From Streptomyces caelestis (GTDB lineage Bacteria; Actinomycetota; Actinomycetes; Streptomycetales; Streptomycetaceae), in NCBI RefSeq assembly GCF_014205255.1, contig NZ_JACHNE010000001.1, forward strand, positions 4,898,001 through 4,962,000: DNA of 64,000 bases, in the 5' to 3' direction. The notes beneath the pieces are model-generated. The model saw only the letters and a list, made by a program, of their open reading frames with translations, was not told where the DNA came from and did not search any database. Below are positions 40,981-49,431 of this stretch, piece by piece; position 1 is the first letter of the stretch; the number at the start of each line of letters is the position of its first letter. Both the position numbers and the translations under genes were made by a program.

Positions 40981-42195
40981 GTGCGCTTCCCTACGCTGGG
41001 TTACGTGCAGCGTCTCTATGACTTCCTCCGCAGGCACCCGATGTGGGTCGACGGCTCGTGGGCCGTGGTCCTCCTCGGGATTTCCGGGGTCGGCGGAGCG
41101 TCGGGCGGATTCGGCCCCCCGGCCGTCGCCGTTCCGCTCTCGCTGCTGTTGTGCCTGGTGGTGGCGCTGCGCCGCCGCATGCCGGAGAAGATGCTGCTGC
41201 TCGCGACCGCGGTCGGGGTGGCCCAGCTGATCACCGATGTCGAGATGGGGCCCCACGACTTCGCCATGCTGGTGATCGTCTACACGGTCGCGGCGGAGGG
41301 CGCGCGCTGGGCCTCCCGCTTCGCGCTGGGCGCCGGCCTGTGCGCGGCTCCCGTGGCCCACCTGCGCTGGCCGAGCGACGACATGAGCGTCGTGGGGGGC
41401 ATCGCCGCGACGATCTTCATGAGCGTGCCGTTCGCCCTCGCCTGGGTGCTCGGCGACTCCATCCGCACCCGCCGTGCCTACTTCGCGCAGCTGGAGGAGC
41501 GGGCCGCCCGCCTGGAGCGGGAGCGCGAGGCGCAGTCCAAGGTCGCCGTCGCCGCGGAACGCGCCCGCATCGCGCGCGAGTTGCACGACGTCGTCGCGCA
41601 CAACGTCTCGGTGATGGTGGTGCAGGCCGACGGCGCCGCCTACGTCCTCGACGCCGCGCCCGACCAGGCGAAGAAGGCCCTGGAGACCATCTCCTCCACC
41701 GGCCGCCAAGCCCTCGCCGAGATGCGCCGCCTGCTCGGCGTGCTGCGCACCGGGGAACACCAGGAGGCCGGCGAGTACGTGCCGCAGCCCGACGTCCAGC
41801 AGATCGGGGACCTCGTCGAGCAGTGCCGCGGACACGGGCTGCCCGTCGACTTCAAGGTCGAGGGCACCCCCCGCCCGCTTCCCAGCGGCGTCGAGCTCAC
41901 CGCCTACCGCATCGTGCAGGAGGCGCTCACCAACACCCGCAAGCACGCCGGACCCAACGCGGGCGCGAGCGTGCGCCTGGTGTACTTCGACGACGGCCTC
42001 GGCCTGCTCGTCGAGGACGACGGCAAGGGCGCCCCGCACGAGCTGTACGAGGAGGGCGGGCTCGACGGCCAGGGCCACGGCCTGATCGGCATGCGGGAAC
42101 GGGTCGGCATGGTCGGCGGCACCCTGGACGCCGGCCCGCGCCCGGGCGGAGGATTCCGCATCAGTGCCCTGCTGCCGCTCAAACCCGCCGGCTGA
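40981..42195 (+). CDS. NarL-type sensor histidine kinase
   Basis: A 404-residue kinase. Four to five transmembrane segments occupy residues 20-160. The HisKA_3 dimerisation box ERARIARELHDVVAHNVSVM carries the phospho-accepting His at about residue 202, followed by a HATPase domain (TAYRIVQEALTNTRKHAG, then DDGKGAPHE and GHGLIGMRERVGMVGG). The start may be GTG 40981 or GTG 41005. The response regulator follows 54 bp later. The signal is unknown. Confidence 0.92.
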   Translation: MRFPTLGYVQRLYDFLRRHPMWVDGSWAVVLLGISGVGGASGGFGPPAVAVPLSLLLCLVVALRRRMPEKMLLLATAVGVAQLITDVEMGPHDFAMLVIVYTVAAEGARWASRFALGAGLCAAPVAHLRWPSDDMSVVGGIAATIFMSVPFALAWVLGDSIRTRRAYFAQLEERAARLEREREAQSKVAVAAERARIARELHDVVAHNVSVMVVQADGAAYVLDAAPDQAKKALETISSTGRQALAEMRRLLGVLRTGEHQEAGEYVPQPDVQQIGDLVEQCRGHGLPVDFKVEGTPRPLPSGVELTAYRIVQEALTNTRKHAGPNAGASVRLVYFDDGLGLLVEDDGKGAPHELYEEGGLDGQGHGLIGMRERVGMVGGTLDAGPRPGGGFRISALLPLKPAG

Positions 42196-42249
42196 CCTCG
42201 GCACACGCCCCTCGCTGACACCTGTAACAGAGACATGGAAGAGGCCCCG

Positions 42250-42918
42250 ATGACGATCCGCGTGATGCTCGTCGACGACCAGGCGCTGCTGCGCACCGGG
42301 TTCCGGATGGTGCTCGCCGCCCAGCCGGACATGGAGGTCGTGGCCGAGGCGGGCGACGGGGTCGAGGCCCTCCAGGCGCTGCGCTCGACCGAGGTCGACG
42401 TGGTGCTGATGGACGTCCGCATGCCGAAGCTCGACGGTGTGGAGGCGACCCGCCGGATCTGCGCGGACGCCGACCCGCCGAAGGTGCTCATCCTGACCAC
42501 CTTCGACCTCGACGAGTACGCCTTCTCCGGGCTGAAGGCCGGCGCCTCCGGCTTCATGCTCAAGGACGTGCCGCCCGGGGAGCTCCTCGCCGCGATCCGC
42601 GCCGTGCACAGCGGTGACGCGGTCGTCGCGCCCTCCACCACCCGGCGGCTCCTTGACCGCTTCGCACCGATGCTGCCGGGCACCAAGCAGCCGCAGCACA
42701 AGGAGCTGGAGCGGCTCACCGAGCGCGAGCGGGAGGTCATGGTGCTGGTCGCGCAGGGCCTGTCCAACGGCGAGATCGCGGCCCGGCTCGTGCTGTCCGA
42801 GGCGACGGTGAAGACGCACGTGGGCCGCATCCTGACCAAGCTGGGGCTCAGGGACCGGGTGCAGGTGGTGGTGCTGGCCTACGAGACGGGGCTGGTGCGG
42901 GCCGGCGGGCACGGCTGA
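42250..42918 (+). CDS. NarL/LuxR-type response regulator
   Basis: A 222-residue regulator. The receiver domain has the acidic pocket DD near residue 10 and phospho-acceptor D55 in VVLMDVRMPKLDG. The LuxR HTH is at about 150-215 (LTEREREVMVLVAQGLSNGE, then VKTHVGRILTKLGLRDR). ATG 42250 has AGAGG at 5 bp. It forms a standard pair with the kinase gene upstream. Confidence 0.95.
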   Translation: MTIRVMLVDDQALLRTGFRMVLAAQPDMEVVAEAGDGVEALQALRSTEVDVVLMDVRMPKLDGVEATRRICADADPPKVLILTTFDLDEYAFSGLKAGASGFMLKDVPPGELLAAIRAVHSGDAVVAPSTTRRLLDRFAPMLPGTKQPQHKELERLTEREREVMVLVAQGLSNGEIAARLVLSEATVKTHVGRILTKLGLRDRVQVVVLAYETGLVRAGGHG

Positions 42919-42937
42919 GCCGTCCGCCAGGGGGCCG

Positions 42938-44083
42938 CTATCTGAGGATCCCCTCCAGGAACTCGCTGCCCAGCCGGGCCACCACCGTCACGTCCAGCTG
43001 GTGCAGGACGTAGCGCCCGCGGCGACGGGTGCTGACCAGACCCGCCTTCTTCAGCACGGCCAGATGCCGGGATATCTCCGGGGCCGTCATGCCGTGCACC
43101 TGCGCCAGCTCGCCGGTGGTGTACGCGCTGCGGGCCAGATGGCGGCACATACGCATCCGCACGGGGTGGGACAGCGCGGTCATGCGCAGGGCCAGCTGCT
43201 CCAGCGCGGGCGGGGCGGAAAGCTCGGGGGAGCCCACCGGGTAGTGCAGCACCGGCTGCCAGCCGTACCGGTACAGGACCATCAGGTGCGGCCAGCCCAG
43301 GCTTGTCGGGACGAGCAGCAGGCCGCCGTCGCCTGTGGCCGTACGGCCGTCGCCCAGCTTGTCGACCGTGATGTCGGCGGCGGCCTCGTCGAGCGTCACC
43401 GCCGGGGACACCGCGGCGAGCGCCTCGGCCAGGCCCCGGTGTCTGAGGAGGTCCGTCTTGTGGCGGGCGTCCGCCGCGAGCTGGTGACGCAGCCGGGACC
43501 ACGTCTCCGCGAAGAACGCCTCGTCGCAGTCCTGGAGGAACTGCCGCAGCCAGGCCCGGATCCGGGGCGGGTCGGCCAGCAGCCGCTCGCTGAACCGCAG
43601 CTGCTGCGGCCCCCGCGCGGCGGCCAGGTCCAGGGAGCGGCGGCGCAGCTCGGGATCGGACAGCGCGGTGGGCCCGCACGAGCCGTACCCGACGGCGCAG
43701 GTGAACTCCAGCGCCGCGTCCACGAACTGCTCGTCCGTCAGCTTGTCGAGCAGGTCCAGTTCCTCGGCGAGGGTGGCGCACGGCAGTGTGCTCCCGCCCG
43801 GAACGCCGGCGTACGGCAGGAACAGGTCCGAGAACGTCGTCCGCCACAGGAAGTCGGCCTCGCACATCCGGTCGGCCAGATGTGGGTCGAGCCGGGCGGT
43901 CACGCCCGTCACCCAGCCCTGGAGGCCGGGGTGGTGTCCCGGCTCGGACAGCGCGTGCAGCGCCATGCCCAGCTCGGCCAGGGGCGAGGGCACGACGGCG
44001 ACCCTCCCCCAAGCTCTCGGCTCCGCTCGAGCAGGGGGCGCCCCCATCGGCCGCAGCCCCGTGATGTCGATGTGCACGCTCAT
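42938..44083 (-). CDS. ArsR-type regulator with DUF5937 domain
   Basis: A 381-residue protein. The N-terminal 260 residues match the DUF5937 style (VVPSPLAELGMALHALSEPG). The C-terminal 100 residues form an ArsR winged helix (RMTALSHPVRMRMCRHLARS, then TAPEISRHLAVLKKAGLVST). Residues 13-27 (MGAPPARAEPRAWGR) are encoded by a copy of the short repeat also found in tilS. No metal-binding cysteine pair is seen. An inverted repeat upstream (44123-44143) may be its operator. Start could also be GTG 44098. Confidence 0.87.
   Translation of the reverse strand: MSVHIDITGLRPMGAPPARAEPRAWGRVAVVPSPLAELGMALHALSEPGHHPGLQGWVTGVTARLDPHLADRMCEADFLWRTTFSDLFLPYAGVPGGSTLPCATLAEELDLLDKLTDEQFVDAALEFTCAVGYGSCGPTALSDPELRRRSLDLAAARGPQQLRFSERLLADPPRIRAWLRQFLQDCDEAFFAETWSRLRHQLAADARHKTDLLRHRGLAEALAAVSPAVTLDEAAADITVDKLGDGRTATGDGGLLLVPTSLGWPHLMVLYRYGWQPVLHYPVGSPELSAPPALEQLALRMTALSHPVRMRMCRHLARSAYTTGELAQVHGMTAPEISRHLAVLKKAGLVSTRRRGRYVLHQLDVTVVARLGSEFLEGILR
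44005..44047 (+). repeat. Short interspersed repeat inside the ArsR/DUF5937 gene
   Basis: The second copy of the 43-bp element (CCCCCAAGCTCTCGGCTCC, then GCTCGAGCAGGGGG, ending CCCCCAT). It lies in the same absolute orientation as the tilS copy but on the opposite strand relative to its host gene. It adds about 15 residues near the N-terminus without breaking the frame. Confidence 0.8.
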
Positions 44084-44122
44084 GCCCTCATGGTGCACCC
44101 CGCCACTGACAACGCCGCCGCC

Positions 44123-44143
44123 GATTGACGGGCCTCGTCAATC
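44123..44143. promoter_or_regulatory. Inverted repeat between the ArsR-type gene and a small gene
   Basis: A perfect 8-5-8 dyad, GATTGACG-GGCCT-CGTCAATC, in the spacer between the two divergent starts. It includes a TTGACG that could be a -35 for the plus-strand small gene. Size and position fit an ArsR-family operator. Confidence 0.6.
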
Positions 44144-44242
44144 GACGCGACGCCGCCCCCGGCACGGGCGCACTGTGGGACCACCGGGGCAACCGCGGAG
44201 CCTTCGGACCTCCATCACCCCGTCCCGCAGAGGCGATTCCCC

Positions 44243-44446
44243 ATGAGCGTCACGCAGCAGTACCTCCTCGACACCTACCGCGCCCGGCAGCTCGGCGAGC
44301 CCGCCCCGCCGGCACCCGGCACGCACGACTGGCAGGTCGTACGGGAAGGGCGCGACGAACGGCGGTTCCGGGCGGTCCTGGCGGGCCGCCCGGCCCGCCA
44401 TCGGTTCCGGGACGCCCTGAACCGGTGGCGGCGGCGCCCTACCTGA
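44243..44446 (+). CDS. Small basic protein of unknown function
   Basis: A 67-residue protein beginning MSVTQQYLLDTYRARQLGEP. It is rich in Arg and has no cysteine or membrane segment. AGAGG lies 10 bp before the ATG. It diverges from the ArsR/DUF5937 gene across the inverted repeat, so it is the obvious candidate target of that regulator. Its end overlaps the end of the convergent aldolase gene by 8 bp. I recognise no family. Confidence 0.65.
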   Translation: MSVTQQYLLDTYRARQLGEPAPPAPGTHDWQVVREGRDERRFRAVLAGRPARHRFRDALNRWRRRPT

Positions 44447-45632
44447 CCTCCTCCGGCAGCCGGGCCACGAACTCCGCCACCGCGCTCTTGACGTCCTCGG
44501 CGGTCCACTGCAGCCCGGCGGCCCGCACATGCACCTCCGTGACGGCCAGACCCGGACCGCCCCGGTCCCAGGCGGAGCCGAACAGGACGGAGCCCGTCTC
44601 CTCGGCCGTCCGCACAGCCGCCTCCGACAGGACGTCGGCGTCGTACGGCAGCCACACCTGGAAGTCGTGGGTGTGCGGCACCTCCGGGTGCACGCGCGCC
44701 CACGGCACCCCGGCCGCCGCGAACCCCTCGCGCAGGGCGGCGGCCACCACGCGCGCGTGGGCCACGTACTCCGGCAGCCGGGGCAGCTCCCGCTCCAGCC
44801 CGGCCAGCGCCGACAGGGCCGTCGGGAACTGCTGGAAGACCTGGCCGCCGTACCGGTGCCGCCAGGCCTTCGCCTCCTCCACCAGCTCCCTGGGCCCGGC
44901 CAGTGCCGCACCGCCGAACGCCTCCAGGGACTTGTAGAACGACACGTAGACGCTGTCGGCCAGGCCCGCGATCTCCTCCAGGGACCGGCCGAAGTGGACC
45001 GTGGACTCCCACAGGCGGGCCCCGTCGAAGTGCACCACCGCGTCCCGCTCCCGCGCGGCCGCCACCACCTCGGTGAGCTCCTCCCAGGAGGGCAGCACGA
45101 AACCGGCGTCCCGCAGGGGCAGTTCCAGCATCAGCGCCCCGAAGGGCTCCTCGAAGTCGCGCACCTCGGCGGCGGTGGGCAGCCGCGGCTCGCCCGTCAC
45201 GCGCACCGGCCGCAGGCCGCTCACCTCGCTGAACGCGTTCCGCTCGTGCACCTCGGGATGGCTGAGCGCGTGCAGCGCGACGGTCGGGTCGCCGGTGCGG
45301 CCCGCCCAGCAGCGCAGCGCCACCTGCTGGGCCATCGTGCCCGTCGGGAAGAACGCGGCGGCCTCGGTGCCGAGCAGTCCGGCGACCTTCGTCTCCAGCG
45401 CCTCGACGACGCCGTCGCCGTACACGTCGGCCAGCTCGTCCAGGTCGTACAGACCCTGCGCCCCGTCCAGCTCCGCCAGCCGCTCCCGGAGCGTCTTGTG
45501 GAAACCGAAGCGCGCGAACACCCGTCGTGCGCCGCGGTGGGCGGCCAGCCGCCGCTCACGGAGCCGTGACCTCCGGTCCTCGTCCGGCAGTCGCCCGGTC
45601 ACCTGGTCGTCCTGTTCCGCCGCGTCACTCAT
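44439..45632 (-). CDS. Threonine-aldolase-like PLP enzyme (beta-eliminating lyase family)
   Basis: A 397-residue fold-type-I PLP protein. It has FFPTGTMAQQVALRCWAGR (cofactor-binding Thr/Gln), VVHFDGARLWESTVHFGR (Asp of the PLP site) and SVYVSFYKSLEAFGGAALAG with the probable PLP lysine. Low-specificity threonine aldolases cleave L-threonine to glycine and acetaldehyde. The N-terminal 50 residues are longer than usual. ATG 45632 is preferred; upstream in-frame starts would cover the promoter region. Confidence 0.85.
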   Translation of the reverse strand: MSDAAEQDDQVTGRLPDEDRRSRLRERRLAAHRGARRVFARFGFHKTLRERLAELDGAQGLYDLDELADVYGDGVVEALETKVAGLLGTEAAAFFPTGTMAQQVALRCWAGRTGDPTVALHALSHPEVHERNAFSEVSGLRPVRVTGEPRLPTAAEVRDFEEPFGALMLELPLRDAGFVLPSWEELTEVVAAARERDAVVHFDGARLWESTVHFGRSLEEIAGLADSVYVSFYKSLEAFGGAALAGPRELVEEAKAWRHRYGGQVFQQFPTALSALAGLERELPRLPEYVAHARVVAAALREGFAAAGVPWARVHPEVPHTHDFQVWLPYDADVLSEAAVRTAEETGSVLFGSAWDRGGPGLAVTEVHVRAAGLQWTAEDVKSAVAEFVARLPEEVR

Positions 45633-45792
45633 GGCCCGGATCATGCCGCGCGCGTGTGCGGGCGGGCACCCGGTTTTCCGTACGGGAACGCACACCCTGT
45701 GGACAACCGAACGCCCCTCGAACCGATCGCGTTAACATGACGAGAAATCGTCCGGTACCCGGAGCGGACTGGAACGGGAAGGCCGCCGTCGA

Positions 45793-46722
45793 GTGAACAC
45801 AACCCCACAGCCAGACCCCAAGGACCGCCCCGCGCGGCTCACCGTCGGCGTCGTCGGCGCCGGTCGCGTGGGACCCGCACTGGCCGCGTCACTCCAGCTC
45901 GCCGGCCACCGCCCGGTCGCCGTCTCCGCGGTCTCCGACGTCTCCCGGCGCCGCGCCGCGCAGCTGCTGCCCGACGTGCCGGTGATGCCGCCCGCGGAGG
46001 TCCTCCAGCGGTCCGAGCTGGTCCTGCTGACCGTTCCGGACGACGCCCTGCCCGAACTGGTCACGGGCCTCGCCGACACCGGGTCCGTACGACCGGGACA
46101 GCTGCTCGTGCACACCTCCGGGCGGTACGGCGCGCGGGTGCTCGACCCGGCCCTGCGCGCGGGCGCCCTGCCGCTCGCCCTGCACCCCGCGATGACCTTC
46201 ACGGGCACGCCCGTGGACGTCCAGCGGCTGGCCGGCTGCTCCTTCGGAGTCACCGCGCCCGAGGAACTGCGGCTGGCCGCCGAGGCCCTGGTCATCGAGA
46301 TGGGCGGCGAGCCGGAGTGGATCGCCGAGGAGAACCGGCCGCTGTACCACGCGGCCCTCGCGCTCGGCGCCAACCACCTGGTCACCCTGGTCGCCCAGTC
46401 CCTGGAGCTGCTGCGCACGGCCGGGGTCGCGGCCCCCGACCGGATGCTCGGCCCGCTGCTCGGCGCGGCCTTGGACAACGCCCTGCGCTCCGGCGACGCG
46501 GCCCTCACCGGCCCGGTCGCGCGCGGTGACGCGGGCACGGTCGCCGCGCACGTCACCGAGCTGCGCCGGCACGCCCCGCAGGCCGTCGCCGGCTACCTGG
46601 CGATGGCCCGCGCGACCGCCGACCGGGCCCTGGCCCACGGACTGCTGAAGCCGGAGCTCGCCGAGGACCTCCTCGGGGTACTCGCCGACGGGACCGACGG
46701 CACCGAAGGGGACGCCCGATGA
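45793..46722 (+). CDS. Rossmann-fold DUF2520 protein, candidate ketopantoate reductase
   Basis: A 309-residue NAD(P)-binding protein: VGVVGAGRVGPALAASLQ (nucleotide loop, about 18-35), LALHPAMTFTGT and the DUF2520 helical domain (PLYHAALALGANHLVTLVAQ). It is the first gene of a five-gene operon and overlaps panC by 4 bp. Related DUF2520 proteins in firmicute pantothenate operons have been described as alternative ketopantoate reductases (PanG), as far as I recall. That makes reduction of ketopantoate to pantoate a good hypothesis, not a certainty. Confidence 0.85.
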   Translation: MNTTPQPDPKDRPARLTVGVVGAGRVGPALAASLQLAGHRPVAVSAVSDVSRRRAAQLLPDVPVMPPAEVLQRSELVLLTVPDDALPELVTGLADTGSVRPGQLLVHTSGRYGARVLDPALRAGALPLALHPAMTFTGTPVDVQRLAGCSFGVTAPEELRLAAEALVIEMGGEPEWIAEENRPLYHAALALGANHLVTLVAQSLELLRTAGVAAPDRMLGPLLGAALDNALRSGDAALTGPVARGDAGTVAAHVTELRRHAPQAVAGYLAMARATADRALAHGLLKPELAEDLLGVLADGTDGTEGDAR

Positions 46723-47720
46723 CCACCACCCTGCTCAGCACCGCCGGTGAACTGCACGCACGCGCGCGTACGGGCCGCCGCGCCGTGGTGATGACCATGG
46801 GCGCGCTGCACGAGGGCCACGCCACGCTGATCCGCACCGCGCGCGCCCTCGCCGGACCCGACGGCGAGGTCGCCGTCACCGTCTTCGTCAACCCGCTCCA
46901 GTTCGGCGCGGGTGAGGACCTCGACCGCTACCCGCGCACCCTGGACGCCGACGTGAAGCTGGCCGGGGAGTCGGGCGCGGACGTCGTCTTCGCCCCGGCC
47001 GTCGACGAGGTCTACCCCGGCGGCGAGCCCCAGGTCCGCATCACCGCGGGCCCCATGGGCGAGCGGCTGGAGGGCGCCTCCCGCCCGGGCCACTTCGACG
47101 GCATGCTCACGGTCGTCGCGAAGCTGCTGCACCTCACCCGCCCCGACGTCGCCCTGTACGGCCAGAAGGACGCCCAGCAGCTCGCCCTGATCCGCCGCAT
47201 GGTGCGGGACCTGAACTTCGGCGTGGAGGTCGTCGGCGTCCCCACCGTCCGCGAGGAGGACGGCCTGGCCCTGTCCAGCCGCAACCGCTACCTCTCGCCC
47301 GCGGAGCGGCGCACCGCCCTCGCGCTGTCCAGTGCCCTGTTCGCGGGCCAGGACCGGCACGCCGCGCAGGAGGCGCTGCGCGCCCGAGCCCGCGAAGTGC
47401 CCGCCACGCGCGCGCGTGCCGAGGCCCTCAGCGCCATAGGGGAGTCCCGCGCGGCAGCGGACGCGCACGCCGTCGCGACGGCCGTCCCGGGCGGCCCGTC
47501 CGCCGTCCGCGCGGCGGCCCGCCAGGTCCTCGACGAGGCCGCCCGCCTCGACCCGCCGCTCGTGCTGGACTACCTCGCCCTGGTCGACCCGTCCGACTTC
47601 ACCGAGATCGGGGACGACTTCACCGGTGAGGCGGTCCTCGCCGTCGCCGCCCGGGTCGGGACGACCCGGCTGATCGACAACATCCCGCTCACCTTCGGAA
47701 CCCTCGGAGCCGCCTCGTGA
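46719..47720 (+). CDS. panC: Pantothenate synthetase
   Basis: A 333-residue PanC that joins pantoate and beta-alanine with ATP. It shows VMTMGALHEGHATLIRTAR (HxGH motif), VFVNPLQFGAGEDLDRYPR, and LYGQKDAQQLALIRRMVRDL with the GQKD motif, then SSRNRYLSPAERR. It is somewhat longer than E. coli PanC because of an Ala-rich insertion near residues 245-265. Start and stop overlap neighbouring genes by 4 bp each. Confidence 0.95.
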   Translation: MTTTLLSTAGELHARARTGRRAVVMTMGALHEGHATLIRTARALAGPDGEVAVTVFVNPLQFGAGEDLDRYPRTLDADVKLAGESGADVVFAPAVDEVYPGGEPQVRITAGPMGERLEGASRPGHFDGMLTVVAKLLHLTRPDVALYGQKDAQQLALIRRMVRDLNFGVEVVGVPTVREEDGLALSSRNRYLSPAERRTALALSSALFAGQDRHAAQEALRARAREVPATRARAEALSAIGESRAAADAHAVATAVPGGPSAVRAAARQVLDEAARLDPPLVLDYLALVDPSDFTEIGDDFTGEAVLAVAARVGTTRLIDNIPLTFGTLGAAS

Positions 47721-49426
47721 CCACCACAGGCATACGACTGCACGCGCCCGCGCCCGGGTGGTCCATCTCCGCGGACGTGGTCGTCGTCGGCTCCGGCGTC
47801 GCCGGCCTCACCGCCGCCCTGCGCTGCGAGGCGGCCGGCCTCACCACTGTCGTCGTCACCAAGGCCCGCCTGGACGACGGCTCCACCCGCTGGGCCCAGG
47901 GCGGTATCGCCGCGGCCCTCGGCGAGGGCGACACGCCCGAACAGCACCTGGACGACACCCTGGTCGCGGGCGCGGGCCTGTGCGACGAGGAAGCGGTCCG
48001 CATCCTCGTCACCGAGGGCCCCGACGCCGTACGCCGCCTCATCGAGACCGGCGCCCAGTTCGACGAGTCCTCCGAGGGCAGCCTGGAACTCACCCGCGAG
48101 GGCGGCCACCACCGCCGCCGCATCGCCCACGCCGGCGGCGACGCCACCGGTGCGGAGATCTCCAGGGCCCTGGTCGAGGCGGTACGCGCGCGTGGCGTGC
48201 GCACGGTCGAGAACGCGCTCGTCCTGGACCTCCTCACGGACGCCGAGGGCCGCACGGCAGGCGTCACCCTGCACGTCATGGGTGAGGGCCAGCACGACGG
48301 CGTGGGCGCGGTCCACGCCCCGGCGGTGGTCCTGGCGACCGGCGGCATGGGCCAGGTCTTCTCGGCGACGACCAACCCCTCCGTCTCCACGGGCGACGGC
48401 GTGGCCCTGGCGCTGCGGGCGGGCGCCGAGGTGAGCGACCTGGAGTTCGTCCAGTTCCACCCGACGGTCCTCTTCCTGGGCTCCGACGCGGAGGGCCAGC
48501 AGCCCCTGGTCTCCGAGGCGGTCCGCGGCGAGGGCGCCCACCTGGTCGACGCCGACGGCGTGCGCTTCATGCAGGGGCAGCACGAACTGGCCGAACTCGC
48601 CCCGCGCGACATCGTCGCCAAGGGCATCACGCGCCGCATGCAGGAGCAGGACGCCGAGCACATGTTCCTCGACGCCCGGCACTTCGGCGCCGACATGTGG
48701 GAACACCGCTTCCCGACGATCCTCGCCGCCTGCCGCGCCCACGGCATCGACCCGGTCACCGAGCCCATTCCCGTCGCCCCGGCCGCCCACTACGCCTCCG
48801 GCGGCGTCCGCACCGACTCCCGGGGCCGTACGACCGTCCCCGGCCTGTACGCGTGCGGAGAGGTCGCCTGCACCGGCGTGCACGGTGCCAACCGCCTGGC
48901 CTCCAACTCCCTCCTCGAAGGCCTGGTCTACGCCGAACGCATCGCGGCCGACATCGCGGCGAACGGCCTCGACGCGCGCGTGCCGCAGCCACTCCCGCAC
49001 CCGGAGATCCCCGAGCACCCCCTGCAGACGCCGGAGGCCCGCTTCACGATCCAGCGGATCATGACCACCGGGGCCGGTGTCCTGCGCTCGGCGGAGTCCC
49101 TCGCCAAGGCCGCCGACCAGCTCCAGCAGCTGCACACCGACGCCCGCGACGCCCTCGCCGAGAACGGCAAGACCGCCGAGGCCGGCGTCGACACCTGGGA
49201 GGCCACCAACCTGCTGTGCGTGGCCCGCGTCCTGGTCACCGCGGCCCGGATGCGCGAGGAGACCCGGGGCTGCCACTGGCGCGAGGACCGCCCCGAGCGC
49301 GACGACACCACGTGGCGCCGCCACATCGTCGTACGCCTGAACCCCGACCGCACGCTGGCCGTGCACACCACCGACACCACACACTTCCCTACGACCCTCC
49401 CGCCCCAGGCCCCCCAGGAGCAGTGA
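47717..49426 (+). CDS. nadB: L-aspartate oxidase
   Basis: A 569-residue flavoenzyme, the first step of de novo NAD synthesis (aspartate to iminoaspartate). FAD dinucleotide motif is VVVVGSGVAGLTAALRCEAA, then GSTRWAQGGIAAALG, and the active-site HYASGGVRTDSRGRTTVPGL with GEVACTGVHGANRLASNSLL. GTG 47717 overlaps the panC stop (GTGA). No nadA (quinolinate synthase) is present in the window; it must lie elsewhere. Confidence 0.95.
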   Translation: MTTTGIRLHAPAPGWSISADVVVVGSGVAGLTAALRCEAAGLTTVVVTKARLDDGSTRWAQGGIAAALGEGDTPEQHLDDTLVAGAGLCDEEAVRILVTEGPDAVRRLIETGAQFDESSEGSLELTREGGHHRRRIAHAGGDATGAEISRALVEAVRARGVRTVENALVLDLLTDAEGRTAGVTLHVMGEGQHDGVGAVHAPAVVLATGGMGQVFSATTNPSVSTGDGVALALRAGAEVSDLEFVQFHPTVLFLGSDAEGQQPLVSEAVRGEGAHLVDADGVRFMQGQHELAELAPRDIVAKGITRRMQEQDAEHMFLDARHFGADMWEHRFPTILAACRAHGIDPVTEPIPVAPAAHYASGGVRTDSRGRTTVPGLYACGEVACTGVHGANRLASNSLLEGLVYAERIAADIAANGLDARVPQPLPHPEIPEHPLQTPEARFTIQRIMTTGAGVLRSAESLAKAADQLQQLHTDARDALAENGKTAEAGVDTWEATNLLCVARVLVTAARMREETRGCHWREDRPERDDTTWRRHIVVRLNPDRTLAVHTTDTTHFPTTLPPQAPQEQ

Positions 49427-49431
49427 CCGAC

